Positions 27,963 to 37,052 of a DNA stretch of 64,000 bases are shown piece by piece. How positions within the stretch are numbered: position 1 is the stretch's first letter; every line of letters begins with the position of its first letter. Under the pieces are notes generated by a model. It was not told where the DNA came from and searched no databases. It saw only the letters and a list, made by a program, of their open reading frames with translations. The DNA lies in the NCBI RefSeq assembly GCF_003096995.1, contig NZ_QENU01000005.1, forward strand, positions 1 through 64,000, written 5' to 3'. A program made the position numbers and the translations under genes. The DNA comes from Alitibacter langaaensis DSM 22999 (lineage in GTDB: Bacteria > Pseudomonadota > Gammaproteobacteria > Enterobacterales > Pasteurellaceae).

Positions 27963-28067
27963 AATGTTGTCCTTTTGTTGAGTTCTCGTTATCCGCTTTT
28001 AGCCGCTTAACGAGATAAATGAATAATTGCTATTGTAATGGATTTTTGCACGAAAGTGCGGTCATTT

Positions 28068-29363
28068 TTACCGAAATTTATCTAAAAAACGGTAATAAGG
28101 AATGCCGATTTTTATCGCCAGATTTTTTATCCATTTGCCCCCGTAAATTGCAGGGATTTTTAATTGTTCAAAAGTGCGGAAACGTTCATCATTGCCTAAA
28201 ATAGCTTCTGCGATAATTCGCCCCGCCAAGCCTGTGAGCGCCACGCCATGCCCTGAATAACCATAGGCGAAAAAAACATTAGGCGCAAGTCGTCCAAAAT
28301 AAGGTTGGGAGTTGATGGTCATATCAATTGGCCCTGCCCAGCCATAATCGATTTTTGCCTGTTCTAACTGCGGAAAAACCTTCAACATATTGCCACGCAT
28401 TACCTGTATCATATCTTTGTTGGAGCTGCTGTCTGAACCGAACAATAAACGGTTGTCTGCGCTTAAACGATAATAATCAAGCAATAAATTGTTGTCGCAT
28501 ACCGACATGCCATTGTTAATCAAGCTATCTGCAGTGGTTTGGTCGAGGGGTTCGGTGGCAATAATGAAACTTTCGACAGGTAAAATTTTGCGTGCGGAAC
28601 CGCGATGAATAGATTTCGGCGAATCTGCGATATAGGCATTTGTTGCAATCACCACATTTTGTGCACTGACGCTGGCTTTATCGGTTTTAAGGATCGCTTT
28701 ATCGCCTTGTAATTGCATATCTAAAACGGGCGATTGCTCAAAAATTTGCACGCCAAGATCCAAACAGGCTTTGGCAAGCCCCAAGCAGTAGTTAAGCGGA
28801 TGCAAATGCCCAGAATTGCTGTCAAATAGCCCGCCCACATAAAGCTCAGATCCTAAATGCTGTTGGAGCTGTGTTTTATCCCACAATTGCATTTTGCTAT
28901 AACCAAAGGTTTCGCGACTGCTTTGCTCAATGGCGATTAAATCATCCATACGCCGATGATTGAGCGCCAAGGTGGCATAGCCTTTTTTCCAATCGCATTG
29001 AATGCCATATTTCGCCACACGCTCATCAATAATATCAATAGCTTCCAATGACATTTCCCACAATTTTTTGGTCATCTCGAAACCAAATTGGGAAACATAT
29101 TCATCAATGCCGTCTTCAAAACCGTTGATCGCCTGCCCGCCACTGCGCCCTGATGTACCAAAACCAATGCGAGCCCCTTCTAATACAATCACGCTTTTGC
29201 CTTGCTCGGCTAGCTCAAGAGCGGCAGATAACCCGCCAAATCCTGCGCCAATCACACACACATCTGCGCTGGCATTCTGCGCCAAGTGCGGTCGGATTAG
29301 CTCGAGATTTCTGCTGTCGTAATAATAGGTTTTGTGATGTTCTTGATGGGCGAATTTGAGCAT
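28068..29363 (-). CDS. FAD-dependent amine oxidoreductase (PuuB-like, DAO family)
   Basis: 431-residue DAO-family flavoenzyme. The N-terminal FAD motif GAGFGGLSAALELAEQGKSV begins near residue 38, then GTSGRSGGQ and a C-terminal YGYSGHGVALTGLAGR flavin stretch. It resembles gamma-glutamylputrescine oxidase PuuB, which oxidizes gamma-glutamylputrescine to an aldehyde; no other puu genes are near. It is divergent from potD, a spermidine/putrescine receptor, which makes a polyamine or related amine substrate plausible. The exact substrate is unknown. Confidence 0.75.
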   Translation of the reverse strand: MLKFAHQEHHKTYYYDSRNLELIRPHLAQNASADVCVIGAGFGGLSAALELAEQGKSVIVLEGARIGFGTSGRSGGQAINGFEDGIDEYVSQFGFEMTKKLWEMSLEAIDIIDERVAKYGIQCDWKKGYATLALNHRRMDDLIAIEQSSRETFGYSKMQLWDKTQLQQHLGSELYVGGLFDSNSGHLHPLNYCLGLAKACLDLGVQIFEQSPVLDMQLQGDKAILKTDKASVSAQNVVIATNAYIADSPKSIHRGSARKILPVESFIIATEPLDQTTADSLINNGMSVCDNNLLLDYYRLSADNRLLFGSDSSSNKDMIQVMRGNMLKVFPQLEQAKIDYGWAGPIDMTINSQPYFGRLAPNVFFAYGYSGHGVALTGLAGRIIAEAILGNDERFRTFEQLKIPAIYGGKWIKNLAIKIGIPYYRFLDKFR

Positions 29364-29506
29364 AGCATTTCCTTCATTTTGCAGCGCAAGATCTTACTCG
29401 GCTGAATGAGTATGTCAACGCTTTCCAATATGTTACAATGGCGCGGACGCTGTTTATTTTTCATAAATAGCCTGATTTTTGACCGCACTTTTTAGGAGAA
29501 TTTATC

Positions 29507-30553
29507 GTGAAAAACACTTTCTCTCGCATAGTAAAAGGCTTTATGTTTTCTGCTATAACATTCTTTTCCGCTTCATCACTTGCTGAAGAAATTCGTATTT
29601 ATAATTGGACCGACTATATTCCCTCTGATCTGATTGCAGAATTCACAAAAGAAACGGGTATTAATGTGAATTATTCCACCTTCGAAAGTAACGAAGAAAT
29701 GTATTCCAAGCTCAAACTGATGAACGATGCAAGTTATGATTTGGTTTTTCCATCAAGTTATTACATTGGCAAAATGGCGAAAGAGGGAATGCTTGAGCCT
29801 ATCGACCACAATAAATTAGCGAATTTCAAACAAATTCCAGAAAATTTATTGAACAAAGATTTTGACCCGAATAATCAATATTCTCTGCCTTATGTTTATG
29901 GTTTAACAGGGATTGGCGTGAATGCATCGGTGATCGATCCTGCCAAAATCACCAGCTGGGGCGATTTATGGAATCCAGAATATAAAGGAAAAGTCTTGCT
30001 CACTGCGGATGCACGAGAAGTGTTTCACATTGCCTTGTTGTTAGACGGCAAATCGCCAAACACCACCAATGAAGACGAAATCAAAGCCGCCTATGAACGC
30101 TTGACCAAACTTTTGCCTAATGTGGCAACCTTTAATTCCGATACGCCAGAATTGCCTTATATCCAAGGCGAAGTGGATTTAGGGATGATTTGGAATGGCT
30201 CCGCTTATATGGCGCACAAAGAAAATCCTGATATTCAGTTTGTTTATCCAAAAGAAGGGGCAATTTTCTGGATGGATAATTACGCCATTCCGAAAGGTTC
30301 AAAACACATAGACGCCGCACATAAATTCATCGATTTTATGTTGCGCCCAGAACACGCTAAAATCATCATTGAGCGAATGGGATTCTCTATGCCGAATAAA
30401 GGCGTGAAAGCCTTGTTAAAACCTGAAAACGTGGCAAATCCATTATTATTCCCGCCTGAAAGCGAAGTCCAAAAAGGGATTTTCCAAGAAGATGTTGGGG
30501 CGGCTGTCGATATTTATGAAAAATATTGGAACCAGTTAAAAACTAATAATTAA
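29507..30553 (+). CDS. potD: Spermidine/putrescine-binding periplasmic protein
   Basis: 348 residues with a signal peptide ending SASSLAEE. Polyamine-pocket residues known from E. coli PotD are seen in [30 protein letters not shown] and FWMDNYAIP. No potABC genes are adjacent, so it must feed a transporter encoded elsewhere or be a second receptor. A USS lies just before the AGGAG ribosome site. A strong terminator follows 7 nt after the stop. Confidence 0.92.
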   Translation: MKNTFSRIVKGFMFSAITFFSASSLAEEIRIYNWTDYIPSDLIAEFTKETGINVNYSTFESNEEMYSKLKLMNDASYDLVFPSSYYIGKMAKEGMLEPIDHNKLANFKQIPENLLNKDFDPNNQYSLPYVYGLTGIGVNASVIDPAKITSWGDLWNPEYKGKVLLTADAREVFHIALLLDGKSPNTTNEDEIKAAYERLTKLLPNVATFNSDTPELPYIQGEVDLGMIWNGSAYMAHKENPDIQFVYPKEGAIFWMDNYAIPKGSKHIDAAHKFIDFMLRPEHAKIIIERMGFSMPNKGVKALLKPENVANPLLFPPESEVQKGIFQEDVGAAVDIYEKYWNQLKTNN

Positions 30554-30559
30554 CCGAAT

Positions 30560-30595
30560 AAAACCGAAATAATGGCAACGTTATTTCGGTTTTTT
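30560..30595 (+). terminator. potD terminator
   Basis: Twelve-bp perfect stem AAACCGAAATAA (30561-30572) with 30581-30592, an 8-nt loop and a run of T to 30595. Confidence 0.9.
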
Positions 30596-30611
30596 ATCAT
30601 ATAAATATGAT

Positions 30612-31205
30612 TTAGCTCACTTGATATAAACGATAGCTCACTTGCCCTGTGGTTTTTTCTTTTAACAATGCCCAGTTTGTTGGCACGCTCAAGGGCTTTT
30701 CTCGCTCTGTTTCCACATAAACAAGCGCATCAGGCGCTAGCCAATGATTCGTTGCCAAAAGCTCAATAGCTTGTTCTGCCAAGCCAAAATTAAAAGGCGG
30801 ATCGAGAAAAACCACATCAAAGTGCGGTTGATTTTGCGCCTGTTTTAGAAATTCTAAACTACTTTGATTGATCACTTGCGCTTGATTTTGATCGCACTTC
30901 AGCGTTTGCAGATTTTTGCTCAATTGATTGGCAATGGTTTTGTCCAATTCCAAAAATGTCACCGATTTTGCTTGGCGCGATAGGGCTTCAAAACCGAGCG
31001 AACCACTGCCAGCAAAGCCATCTAAACAACGAGCGCCCACAATATATGGCATAAGCCAGTTAAATAAAGTTTCTTTTACGCGGTCGCCTGTCGGTCGCAA
31101 ACCTTGTGCGTTCAACACGGGCAATTTACGTCCACGCCATAAGCCAGCAATGATACGAACTTTGCCTTTCGGATTGGCGACCTGAGCTTTTGTGTGTTTT
31201 TTCAT
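30612..31205 (-). CDS. rsmD: 16S rRNA m2G966 methyltransferase
   Basis: 197-residue SAM-dependent methyltransferase. The RIIAGLWRGRKLPV N-terminal stretch, LRPTGDRVKETLFNWL, SAM motif LDGFAGSGSLGFEAL, and the catalytic LDPPF motif are all present. It is divergent from ftsY; in E. coli rsmD and ftsY are also adjacent and divergent. No clear Shine-Dalgarno precedes the ATG. Confidence 0.95.
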   Translation of the reverse strand: MKKHTKAQVANPKGKVRIIAGLWRGRKLPVLNAQGLRPTGDRVKETLFNWLMPYIVGARCLDGFAGSGSLGFEALSRQAKSVTFLELDKTIANQLSKNLQTLKCDQNQAQVINQSSLEFLKQAQNQPHFDVVFLDPPFNFGLAEQAIELLATNHWLAPDALVYVETEREKPLSVPTNWALLKEKTTGQVSYRLYQVS

Positions 31206-31346
31206 AAGGATAAATGATAAACTTAAGGAAATTTTTATACTTGGTTAATCGTAGGGTTGGTGAAGGCTACATTTGCTGACACCTTAACTCACAACTTACC
31301 CTACAAACCATTGATTTTGGCATTCTAACAGACTTTGAGAGATTTT

Positions 31347-32897
31347 ATGGCAGACGAAAAGAAAAAAGGCGGATTTTGGTCGTGGTTCGGTTTAGGTAAA
31401 AAAGAAGAAAAAACACAGCCAGCAGAAGCCGTTGAAAACAATATTGAAGAAGTTAAGCAGCAAATTTATGATCTTGGCGACAAGATTGAAGAAAAAGTGG
31501 AAGATCTTAACGACGAGATTGAAGATAAAGCAGAAGATGTTATCGAGCCAATTGAAGAAAAAATCGAAAGTTTTTCAGATAAAATTGAAGATAAATTAGA
31601 AGAAATTGGTGAACAGTTTGAACAAAAACTCGATGCAATTACGGATAAACTTGACGAAAAATTAGAAGACGAAACCAAAGATGTGCTAGAAAATTTCGCA
31701 CGTTCGGAAGTTTTGCTCAATTCTCACGAAAATCAGACCGCACTTGAGCCTACACAACCCGAGCAATTTATTGCCCCACAAACAGTAGAAACGCCACTGG
31801 AAACTGCTCCTGAACCCGAATTGGAAGCAACAGAAAGTGCGGTGGAAAATCCGCAAGTTTTGCCAATATCAGAAGTAGAAACGGAAGAGCAAACGCTTGA
31901 TGAAGAAGAAATTACATCCGCTGAGCAAGAATCGCTACCAGATAGCGCAATCACCCAAGAAAAACCGAGCGAAGGCGGTTTCTTTAGCCGTTTATTAAAA
32001 GGCTTGGTGAAAACTAAACAAAATATTGGCGCAGGTTTTCGTTCTTTCTTCCTTGGGAAGAAAATTGATGATGAGCTATTTGAAGAATTAGAAGAACAGC
32101 TTTTAGTAGCGGATTTGGGTGTGCCAACGACCACAAAAATTATCAAAAATTTAGAACAACACGCCACTCGCCAACAATTAAACGATGCAGACTTGCTTTA
32201 TCAACAACTTAAAGTGGAAATGTCAGCAATTTTAAAACCTGTTGAACAGCCTTTGGAAATTGATGCTAGCAAGAAACCGTATGTGATTTTAATGGTGGGC
32301 GTGAACGGCGTGGGAAAAACCACCACGATTGGCAAACTTGCTCGTCAGTTTCAACAACAAGGCAAATCGGTTATGCTGGCTGCAGGGGATACATTCCGCG
32401 CCGCCGCGGTGGAACAATTGCAAGTGTGGGGCGAGCGCAACCATATTCCTGTGGTGGCGCAAAGCACGGGTTCTGATTCTGCTTCTGTGATTTTTGATGC
32501 AATGCAATCAGCCGCTGCTCGTAATATCGATATTTTAATTGCCGACACCGCAGGGCGTTTGCAAAATAAAAATAATCTGATGGATGAGTTGAAAAAAATC
32601 GTACGCGTGATGAAAAAATATGATGAAAGCGCGCCCCACGAAATTATGCTAACATTAGATGCCGGCACTGGGCAAAATGCGATTAGCCAAGCAAAATTAT
32701 TCAACGAAGCCGTGGGATTAACAGGGATAAGCTTGACAAAACTAGATGGAACCGCGAAAGGCGGCGTGATCTTTGCCATCGCGGATCAATTCGGCTTGCC
32801 AATCCGCTATATTGGTGTCGGAGAAAAAATTGAAGATCTCCGCACGTTTAATGCCGATGAGTTTATCGAAGCATTATTTAGCCAAGAAGCGGAATAA
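31347..32897 (+). CDS. ftsY: Signal recognition particle receptor FtsY
   Basis: 516-residue SRP receptor GTPase that docks ribosome-nascent chains at the inner membrane. Basic/aromatic N-terminal lipid-binding segment (KKKGGFWSWFGLGKK), a long acidic A domain (about residues 20-205) with heptad-like EDKIEDK repeats, then the NG domain: FSRLLKGLVKTK, GVNGVGKTTTIGKLA (P loop), DTFRAAAVEQL, DTAGRLQN and TKLDGTAKGG. A TTG codon at 31335 is in frame, but ATG at 31347 gives the usual MADEKK start. Followed by a USS-pair terminator. Confidence 0.96.
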   Translation: MADEKKKGGFWSWFGLGKKEEKTQPAEAVENNIEEVKQQIYDLGDKIEEKVEDLNDEIEDKAEDVIEPIEEKIESFSDKIEDKLEEIGEQFEQKLDAITDKLDEKLEDETKDVLENFARSEVLLNSHENQTALEPTQPEQFIAPQTVETPLETAPEPELEATESAVENPQVLPISEVETEEQTLDEEEITSAEQESLPDSAITQEKPSEGGFFSRLLKGLVKTKQNIGAGFRSFFLGKKIDDELFEELEEQLLVADLGVPTTTKIIKNLEQHATRQQLNDADLLYQQLKVEMSAILKPVEQPLEIDASKKPYVILMVGVNGVGKTTTIGKLARQFQQQGKSVMLAAGDTFRAAAVEQLQVWGERNHIPVVAQSTGSDSASVIFDAMQSAAARNIDILIADTAGRLQNKNNLMDELKKIVRVMKKYDESAPHEIMLTLDAGTGQNAISQAKLFNEAVGLTGISLTKLDGTAKGGVIFAIADQFGLPIRYIGVGEKIEDLRTFNADEFIEALFSQEAE

Positions 32898-32906
32898 GTT
32901 GAATGA

Positions 32907-32951
32907 AAAAAGTGCGGTCAAAAAATTAAAAGTTTTTTGACCGCACTTTTT
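32907..32951 (+). terminator. ftsY terminator: 19-bp USS inverted pair
   Basis: Direct USS (from 32911) and inverted USS (32941 region) with their A/T extensions form a perfect 19-bp stem (32907-32925 with 32933-32951), 7-nt loop, T run inside the right arm. Confidence 0.9.
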
Positions 32952-33164
32952 GTTATGTGTATAAGCTTAAATTCTTCTTAGTCCAAATGCGTTTACTATC
33001 AAGTAATGTCTATATGAGGTTCATTATTCACTCTTTTTATTATCATCCTATTTAAAAATACCGCATAGGCTTATTTTTTCATTAGGGCTGCTAGCCAAGA
33101 GCCAACTTATCCTATTTCACATTTTAACGATGATAGCCTTTCTTACGATACGATAAAAATATTT

Positions 33165-33180
33165 TTAGATCTTGATCACA
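33165..33180 (+). promoter_or_regulatory. CRP-like site of the PTS operon
   Basis: TTAGATCTTGATCACA has a perfect right half (TCACA) and a 3-of-5 left half. Its center is about 60 bp before the expected transcription start, a standard class I spacing. Confidence 0.6.
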
Positions 33181-33197
33181 CTTCCTTATTTTGTCCT

Positions 33198-33225
33198 TTG
33201 TATTCCTTATTTTTTTAGGTATAGA
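33198..33225 (+). promoter_or_regulatory. Promoter of the Aga-type PTS operon
   Basis: TTGTAT (33198-33203), a 16-nt spacer and TATAGA (33220-33225), about 35 nt before the first ATG. Moderate sigma-70 match, consistent with need for CRP. Confidence 0.6.
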
Positions 33226-33259
33226 ATGAATCTACCTAAAATAAGTGAGGAGGAGCGTT

Positions 33260-33733
33260 ATGCCAAATATTGTGTTAAATCGAATCGATGAACGTTTAAT
33301 CCACGGTCAAGTTGGTGTGCAGTGGGTTGGCTTTGCAGGTGCGAATTTGGTGTTAGTTGCTAATGATGAAGTGGCAGAAGATTCAATGCAGCAAAATCTC
33401 ATGGAAATGGTGCTAGCGGAAGGGATTGATGTGCGCTTTTGGCCATTACAAAAGGTGATTGACAATATCCACCGCGCAGCGGACAGACAAAAAATTTTGC
33501 TTGTGTGCAAAACCCCTAGCGATTTTTTAACCTTAGTGCAAGGTGGCGTACCCATTGAAAAAATTAACGTAGGCAATATGCATTATGAGGAGGGCAAAAC
33601 ACAGATCCATAAAACCGTATCCGTAAATGATAAAGACAGAGATGCATTTGAACAGCTACGCCAACTTGGTGTGCAGTGTTTTATTCAAGGTGTGCCAACT
33701 GAAGAGGCAATAGATTTGTTTAAATTATTGTAA
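33260..33733 (+). CDS. agaB: PTS mannose/Aga-family EIIB
   Basis: 157-residue cytosolic phosphocarrier of a mannose-family PTS. Phosphorylated histidine is in RIDERLIHGQVGVQW, residue 15. The stretch INVGNMHYEEGKTQI closely follows E. coli AgaB/AgaV (N-acetylgalactosamine/galactosamine) rather than ManX EIIB. GTG at 33245 is in frame, but ATG at 33260 sits behind a very strong GAGGAGGAG site. First of four genes B-C-D-A. Substrate is inferred, not shown. Confidence 0.85.
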   Translation: MPNIVLNRIDERLIHGQVGVQWVGFAGANLVLVANDEVAEDSMQQNLMEMVLAEGIDVRFWPLQKVIDNIHRAADRQKILLVCKTPSDFLTLVQGGVPIEKINVGNMHYEEGKTQIHKTVSVNDKDRDAFEQLRQLGVQCFIQGVPTEEAIDLFKLL

Positions 33734-33751
33734 GAAAGAAGAGAGGAAACT

Positions 33752-34528
33752 ATGGAAATTGGACTTTTACAGGCGCTCTTATTGGGTGTACTTGCATTCT
33801 TTGCAGGTCTTGACCTCTATAATGGTTTAACGCATTTTCATAGACCAGTTGTATTAGGGCCTATTGTGGGAGCGATTTTAGGGGACTTACAAACAGGGAT
33901 CTTGGTTGGGGGAACCCTTGAACTAGTCTGGATGGGGCTTGCACCATTAGCGGGGGCACAACCGCCAAATGTGATTATCGGTACGATTGTGGGAACAACA
34001 TTTGCCATTACCACCAAAACTGATCCGAAAGTCGCAGTTGGGGTTGCGGTACCGTTTTCTATTGCGGTGCAAATGGGGATTACCTTCTTATTCTCCGTAA
34101 TGTCTGCGGTAATGTCTCGTTGTGACCAAATGGCGGAAGAAGCTAATCTCAAAGGCATTGATTATGTGAACTATCTTGGCTTGTTAATTCTTGGTACATT
34201 CTATTTCTTCTGTGCTTTCTTACCAACTTACTTTGGTGCGGAATATGCGGGTAAAATCATTGAAATGTTGCCAAAAGAAGTGATTGATGGCTTAGGGGTA
34301 GCGGGTGGCATTATGCCTGCCATCGGGTTTGCGGTATTAATGAAAATTATGATGAAAAATACCTATATCCCGTATTTTATCCTAGGTTTTGTGGGTGCCG
34401 CTTGGCTTAATCTTCCTGTATTAGCGATTGCCGCCGCTGCGGTTGCAATGGCACTCATTGATTATATGCGTAAAGGCAATACTGAAACGAAAGCAACGCA
34501 AAAAGAGGAGTTTCAAGATGGAATCTAA
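33752..34528 (+). CDS. agaC: PTS mannose/Aga-family EIIC
   Basis: 258-residue membrane permease subunit. Signature stretches: LALLAFFAGLD-like GVLAFFAGLDLYNG near residue 14, PVVLGPIVGAILGDLQTGILVGGTLELVWMG near 33-63, and GAQPPNVIIGTIVGT. About eight hydrophobic segments. Ribosome site AGAGAGGAAA. It overlaps the EIID gene by 11 nt, so the two membrane subunits are translationally linked. Confidence 0.88.
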   Translation: MEIGLLQALLLGVLAFFAGLDLYNGLTHFHRPVVLGPIVGAILGDLQTGILVGGTLELVWMGLAPLAGAQPPNVIIGTIVGTTFAITTKTDPKVAVGVAVPFSIAVQMGITFLFSVMSAVMSRCDQMAEEANLKGIDYVNYLGLLILGTFYFFCAFLPTYFGAEYAGKIIEMLPKEVIDGLGVAGGIMPAIGFAVLMKIMMKNTYIPYFILGFVGAAWLNLPVLAIAAAAVAMALIDYMRKGNTETKATQKEEFQDGI

Positions 34529-35360
34529 AGCACGTCAAAACGTACAAAATGATAATGTGTACGAAGATCAAACAATGGGAACAGAACTCACTAAATCTGA
34601 TATTAATACTATGGCGTGGCGTTCTTTATTGCTACAAGCCTCTTTCAACTATGAACGTATGCAAGCAGCGGGTTGGCTATATGGAATTAGCCCCGCATTG
34701 AAAAAAATTCACACCAACAAAGCAGATTTAAGCAAGGCAATGAAAGGGCATTTAGGCTTTTTCAATACCCACCCATTCCTTGTTACGTTTGTAATGGGTA
34801 TTGTGCTGGCAATGGAACGTTCTAAACAGGAAGTGAATGCGATTCAAAGTACAAAAATCGCCGTGGGTGCACCATTAGGCGGTATCGGTGATGCCTTATT
34901 CTGGTTCACCTTATTGCCAATTTGTGGTGGTGTCGGTGCAAGTCTTGCTTTACAAGGATCGATTCTTGGTGCGATTTTCTTCTTTGTGGTATTTAATATT
35001 GTGCATTTCGCTTTACGTTTTGGTTTAGCGCATTACGCCTACAAAATGGGGGTAGCGGCTATTCCAACCATTAAAGCAAACACCAAAAAAGTTTCACACG
35101 CTGCATCAATGATTGGTATGACCGTGATTGGCGCATTAGTTGCCACTTACATTCGTTTCCAAACTACCGCAGAAATCACAGCAGGGGACGCGGTGGTAAA
35201 AGTACAAGCTGATGTAATAGATAAACTTATGCCGGCTTTTTTACCGCTAGTGTACACCTTATTGATGTACTACTTGGTGAAACGTAATTGGTCGCCATTA
35301 CGCTTAATCATTCTTACAGTAGTGATTGGTATCGGCGGACGTTTTGCGGGTATTCTATAA
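34518..35360 (+). CDS. agaD: PTS mannose/Aga-family EIID
   Basis: 280-residue EIID subunit. The open frame extends upstream inside agaC, but ATG 34518 has an AGAGGAG site (34503-34509). Family motifs: WRSLLLQASFNYERMQAAGWLY, the GHLGFFNTHPFL stretch and GAPLGGIGDALFWFTLLPI. C-terminal transmembrane helices follow. A terminator hairpin stands between it and the EIIA gene. Confidence 0.88.
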   Translation: MESKARQNVQNDNVYEDQTMGTELTKSDINTMAWRSLLLQASFNYERMQAAGWLYGISPALKKIHTNKADLSKAMKGHLGFFNTHPFLVTFVMGIVLAMERSKQEVNAIQSTKIAVGAPLGGIGDALFWFTLLPICGGVGASLALQGSILGAIFFFVVFNIVHFALRFGLAHYAYKMGVAAIPTIKANTKKVSHAASMIGMTVIGALVATYIRFQTTAEITAGDAVVKVQADVIDKLMPAFLPLVYTLLMYYLVKRNWSPLRLIILTVVIGIGGRFAGIL

Positions 35361-35373
35361 ATTTAGTGGTTAC

Positions 35374-35402
35374 AAATGCCGAGTGTTTGCTCGGCATTTT
35401 TC
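35374..35402 (+). terminator. Hairpin between EIID and EIIA genes
   Basis: Perfect 10-bp stem AAATGCCGAG (35374-35383) with 35390-35399, 6-nt loop, T run. It stands inside the PTS operon, 30 nt before agaF, and probably lowers EIIA expression against the membrane subunits. Confidence 0.8.
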
Positions 35403-35430
35403 ATTCATTTTTTATTAGTAAGGAGAAAAA

Positions 35431-35865
35431 ATGACAACCTTAATCGTGAGTGGACACGGGCATTTTGCCACAGGATTACAAAGTGCATTAGAGCAAATTA
35501 TCGGGCAATATCCGAAAGTGGCATTTTTTGATTTTGATGATAAGCAAATTACACCAGAGCAATTATCTCAAAACATTAAACAATATCTGAGCGCGGAAAA
35601 TGAAAGTGCGGTGCTTTTTTGCTGCGATATTTTGGGTGGTACACCATTTCGTCAATGTGCGATGCTCGCACAACAGTTTGAGAGCGCGGAAGTGGTTGTT
35701 GGCACAAATTTACAGATGTTGATTGAAACTATAATGGCAAAAGATGAACTTGAGTTTGCAGAATTGGTTAAACAAGCGCTAGCTAGTGCAAACCAAGGCA
35801 TCACCACATTGTCGGCTCAACAAAGAACCAAAAGAGCGGATAGAACAGAAGATGACGGAATTTGA
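35431..35865 (+). CDS. agaF: PTS mannose/Aga-family EIIA
   Basis: 144-residue phosphocarrier. The phosphorylated histidine is in VSGHGHFATG (residues 6-15), with CCDILGGTPFRQC and VVGTNLQMLIE typical of AgaF-type EIIA. AAGGAG site 6 nt before the ATG. It takes phosphate from HPr and passes it to EIIB. The operon ends here: no kinase, deacetylase, isomerase or aldolase of the Aga pathway is nearby. Terminated by a USS pair shared with tal. Confidence 0.87.
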   Translation: MTTLIVSGHGHFATGLQSALEQIIGQYPKVAFFDFDDKQITPEQLSQNIKQYLSAENESAVLFCCDILGGTPFRQCAMLAQQFESAEVVVGTNLQMLIETIMAKDELEFAELVKQALASANQGITTLSAQQRTKRADRTEDDGI

Positions 35866-35941
35866 GGTTATTGAGTAAACCTGCCGTGGTTAATCAATTG
35901 ATTGCCAGCTCAAACCTGATCTTCTACAAATAATTTAAATG

Positions 35942-35988
35942 AAAAAAGTGCAGTCAATTTTCTTTAAGAATTTTGACCGCACTTTTTT
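35942..35988. terminator. Bidirectional USS-pair terminator between agaF and tal
   Basis: AAAAAAGTGCAGTCAA (35942-35957) pairs with 35973-35988, 16 bp with one A-C mismatch because the left USS copy has drifted (GTGCAGT). T run on one side and A run on the other, between converging genes. Confidence 0.8.
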
Positions 35989-36004
35989 GTTATATAAGGA
36001 AAAA

Positions 36005-36955
36005 TTAAAGTTTTGCTGCAAGCATTGCTTCTAATTTTTCAATATCTGCTGCGAATTTGCGAATACCTTCGGCTAATTTTTCTACCGCCATTGGATCTGC
36101 ATTGTGTTCCCAATAGAATTGGCTTTCGGTCATTGGTGCAGGGCGTGTTTTTACTTCGCCTTTGTATTCTAATTTGCGGCTTAATGGTGCGTTGCTTTCT
36201 TGCAATTCTTTTAACAAAGTTGGAGCAATGGTTAAGCGGTCGCAACCTGCTAATTCAGTGATTTCCCCAATATTACGGAAACTTGCGCCCATTACTACCG
36301 TGTTGTAACCGTATTCTTTGTAGTAATTGTAAATGCTTGTCACCGAGATAACGCCTGGATCTTCCGCTGGTGCATATTCTTTTTTCTCGTTGGCTTTATA
36401 CCAGTCTAAAATGCGCCCTACGAATGGCGAAATTAAATATACGCCCGCTTCTGCGCAAGCACATGCTTGTGCTTGTGAGAATAATAAGGTTAAGTTACAG
36501 TTAATGCCTTCTTTTTCAAGCACTTCTGCAGCACGAATACCTTGCCAAGTTGATGCAATTTTAATCAAAATACGATCATTGGCTACGCCAGCTTCGTTGT
36601 ATAAGCGAATAATTTTACGCGCTTTTTCAATGGTTCCTTGTGTATCGTAAGAAAGACGTGCGTCCACTTCCGTTGAAATGCGTCCAGGCACTAATTTTAG
36701 AATTTCTAAACCGATGTTAACGGCTAATTTATCTTCGGCATCAATTAATTGCTGCGCTTTATCACTACTTTGAGCTTTTGCGTAAGCCACAGCATCATCA
36801 ATCAATGAAACATATTGTGGAAGTGCTGATGCGCTTAAGATTAAAGAAGGGTTGGTTGTGGCATCTTGTGGTTTGTAAAGTTTCATGGCTTCAATATCGC
36901 CAGTATCCGCCACAACGACAGTCATTTGTTTGAGTGCGTCTAATTGTGTTGTCAT
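36005..36955 (-). CDS. tal: Transaldolase
   Basis: 316-residue class I aldolase of the pentose phosphate pathway: moves dihydroxyacetone between sedoheptulose-7-phosphate and glyceraldehyde-3-phosphate. The Schiff-base lysine is in [14 protein letters not shown] (about residue 132), with TTNPSLI near 33 and [13 protein letters not shown]. Start at 36955 has AAAGGAAATACT upstream, better than the in-frame codon at 36970. Divergent from tex. Confidence 0.96.
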   Translation of the reverse strand: MTTQLDALKQMTVVVADTGDIEAMKLYKPQDATTNPSLILSASALPQYVSLIDDAVAYAKAQSSDKAQQLIDAEDKLAVNIGLEILKLVPGRISTEVDARLSYDTQGTIEKARKIIRLYNEAGVANDRILIKIASTWQGIRAAEVLEKEGINCNLTLLFSQAQACACAEAGVYLISPFVGRILDWYKANEKKEYAPAEDPGVISVTSIYNYYKEYGYNTVVMGASFRNIGEITELAGCDRLTIAPTLLKELQESNAPLSRKLEYKGEVKTRPAPMTESQFYWEHNADPMAVEKLAEGIRKFAADIEKLEAMLAAKL

Positions 36956-36987
36956 AGTATTTCCTTTCACGAGTAAATAATTAGTTG

Positions 36988-37002
36988 ATCATTATTAATG
37001 AT
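36988..37002. promoter_or_regulatory. A/T-rich 7-bp-arm palindrome in the tal/tex spacer
   Basis: ATCATTA-T-TAATGAT, followed by further GATAAT-like hexamers. It resembles a Fur box in composition, but such A/T-rich palindromes are common and neither flanking gene is an iron gene. Low confidence. Confidence 0.25.
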
Positions 37003-37036
37003 AATAATAAAAATCACTAGTTATTATTCCCCAATT

Positions 37037-37052
37037 TGTGATTAAGATCACG
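37037..37052. promoter_or_regulatory. CRP site between tal and tex
   Basis: TGTGATTAAGATCACG differs from TGTGA-N6-TCACA only in the last base. It lies 82 bp before the tal start on one side and 93 bp before the tex start on the other; control of tal by carbon status is the likelier role. Confidence 0.65.

Larger units (their letters stand above)
32952..33259. other. Intergenic region upstream of the Aga-type PTS
   Basis: About 300 nt without an open frame that has a ribosome site. Its right part holds a CRP-like site (33165-33180) and a promoter (33198-33225); in the left 200 nt I see only A/T-rich sequence with no recognisable structure. Confidence 0.5.

Noticed and set aside
31466-31720. 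Ser-rich reverse frame inside ftsY
   Set aside because: It is the antisense of the acidic A domain (GAA/GAT repeats read as TTC/ATC/TCA); not a gene.
32952-33160. Possible small RNA or remnant gene before the PTS operon
   Set aside because: No open frame with a ribosome site, no stable hairpin beyond the ftsY terminator, and no promoter pointing into it was seen.
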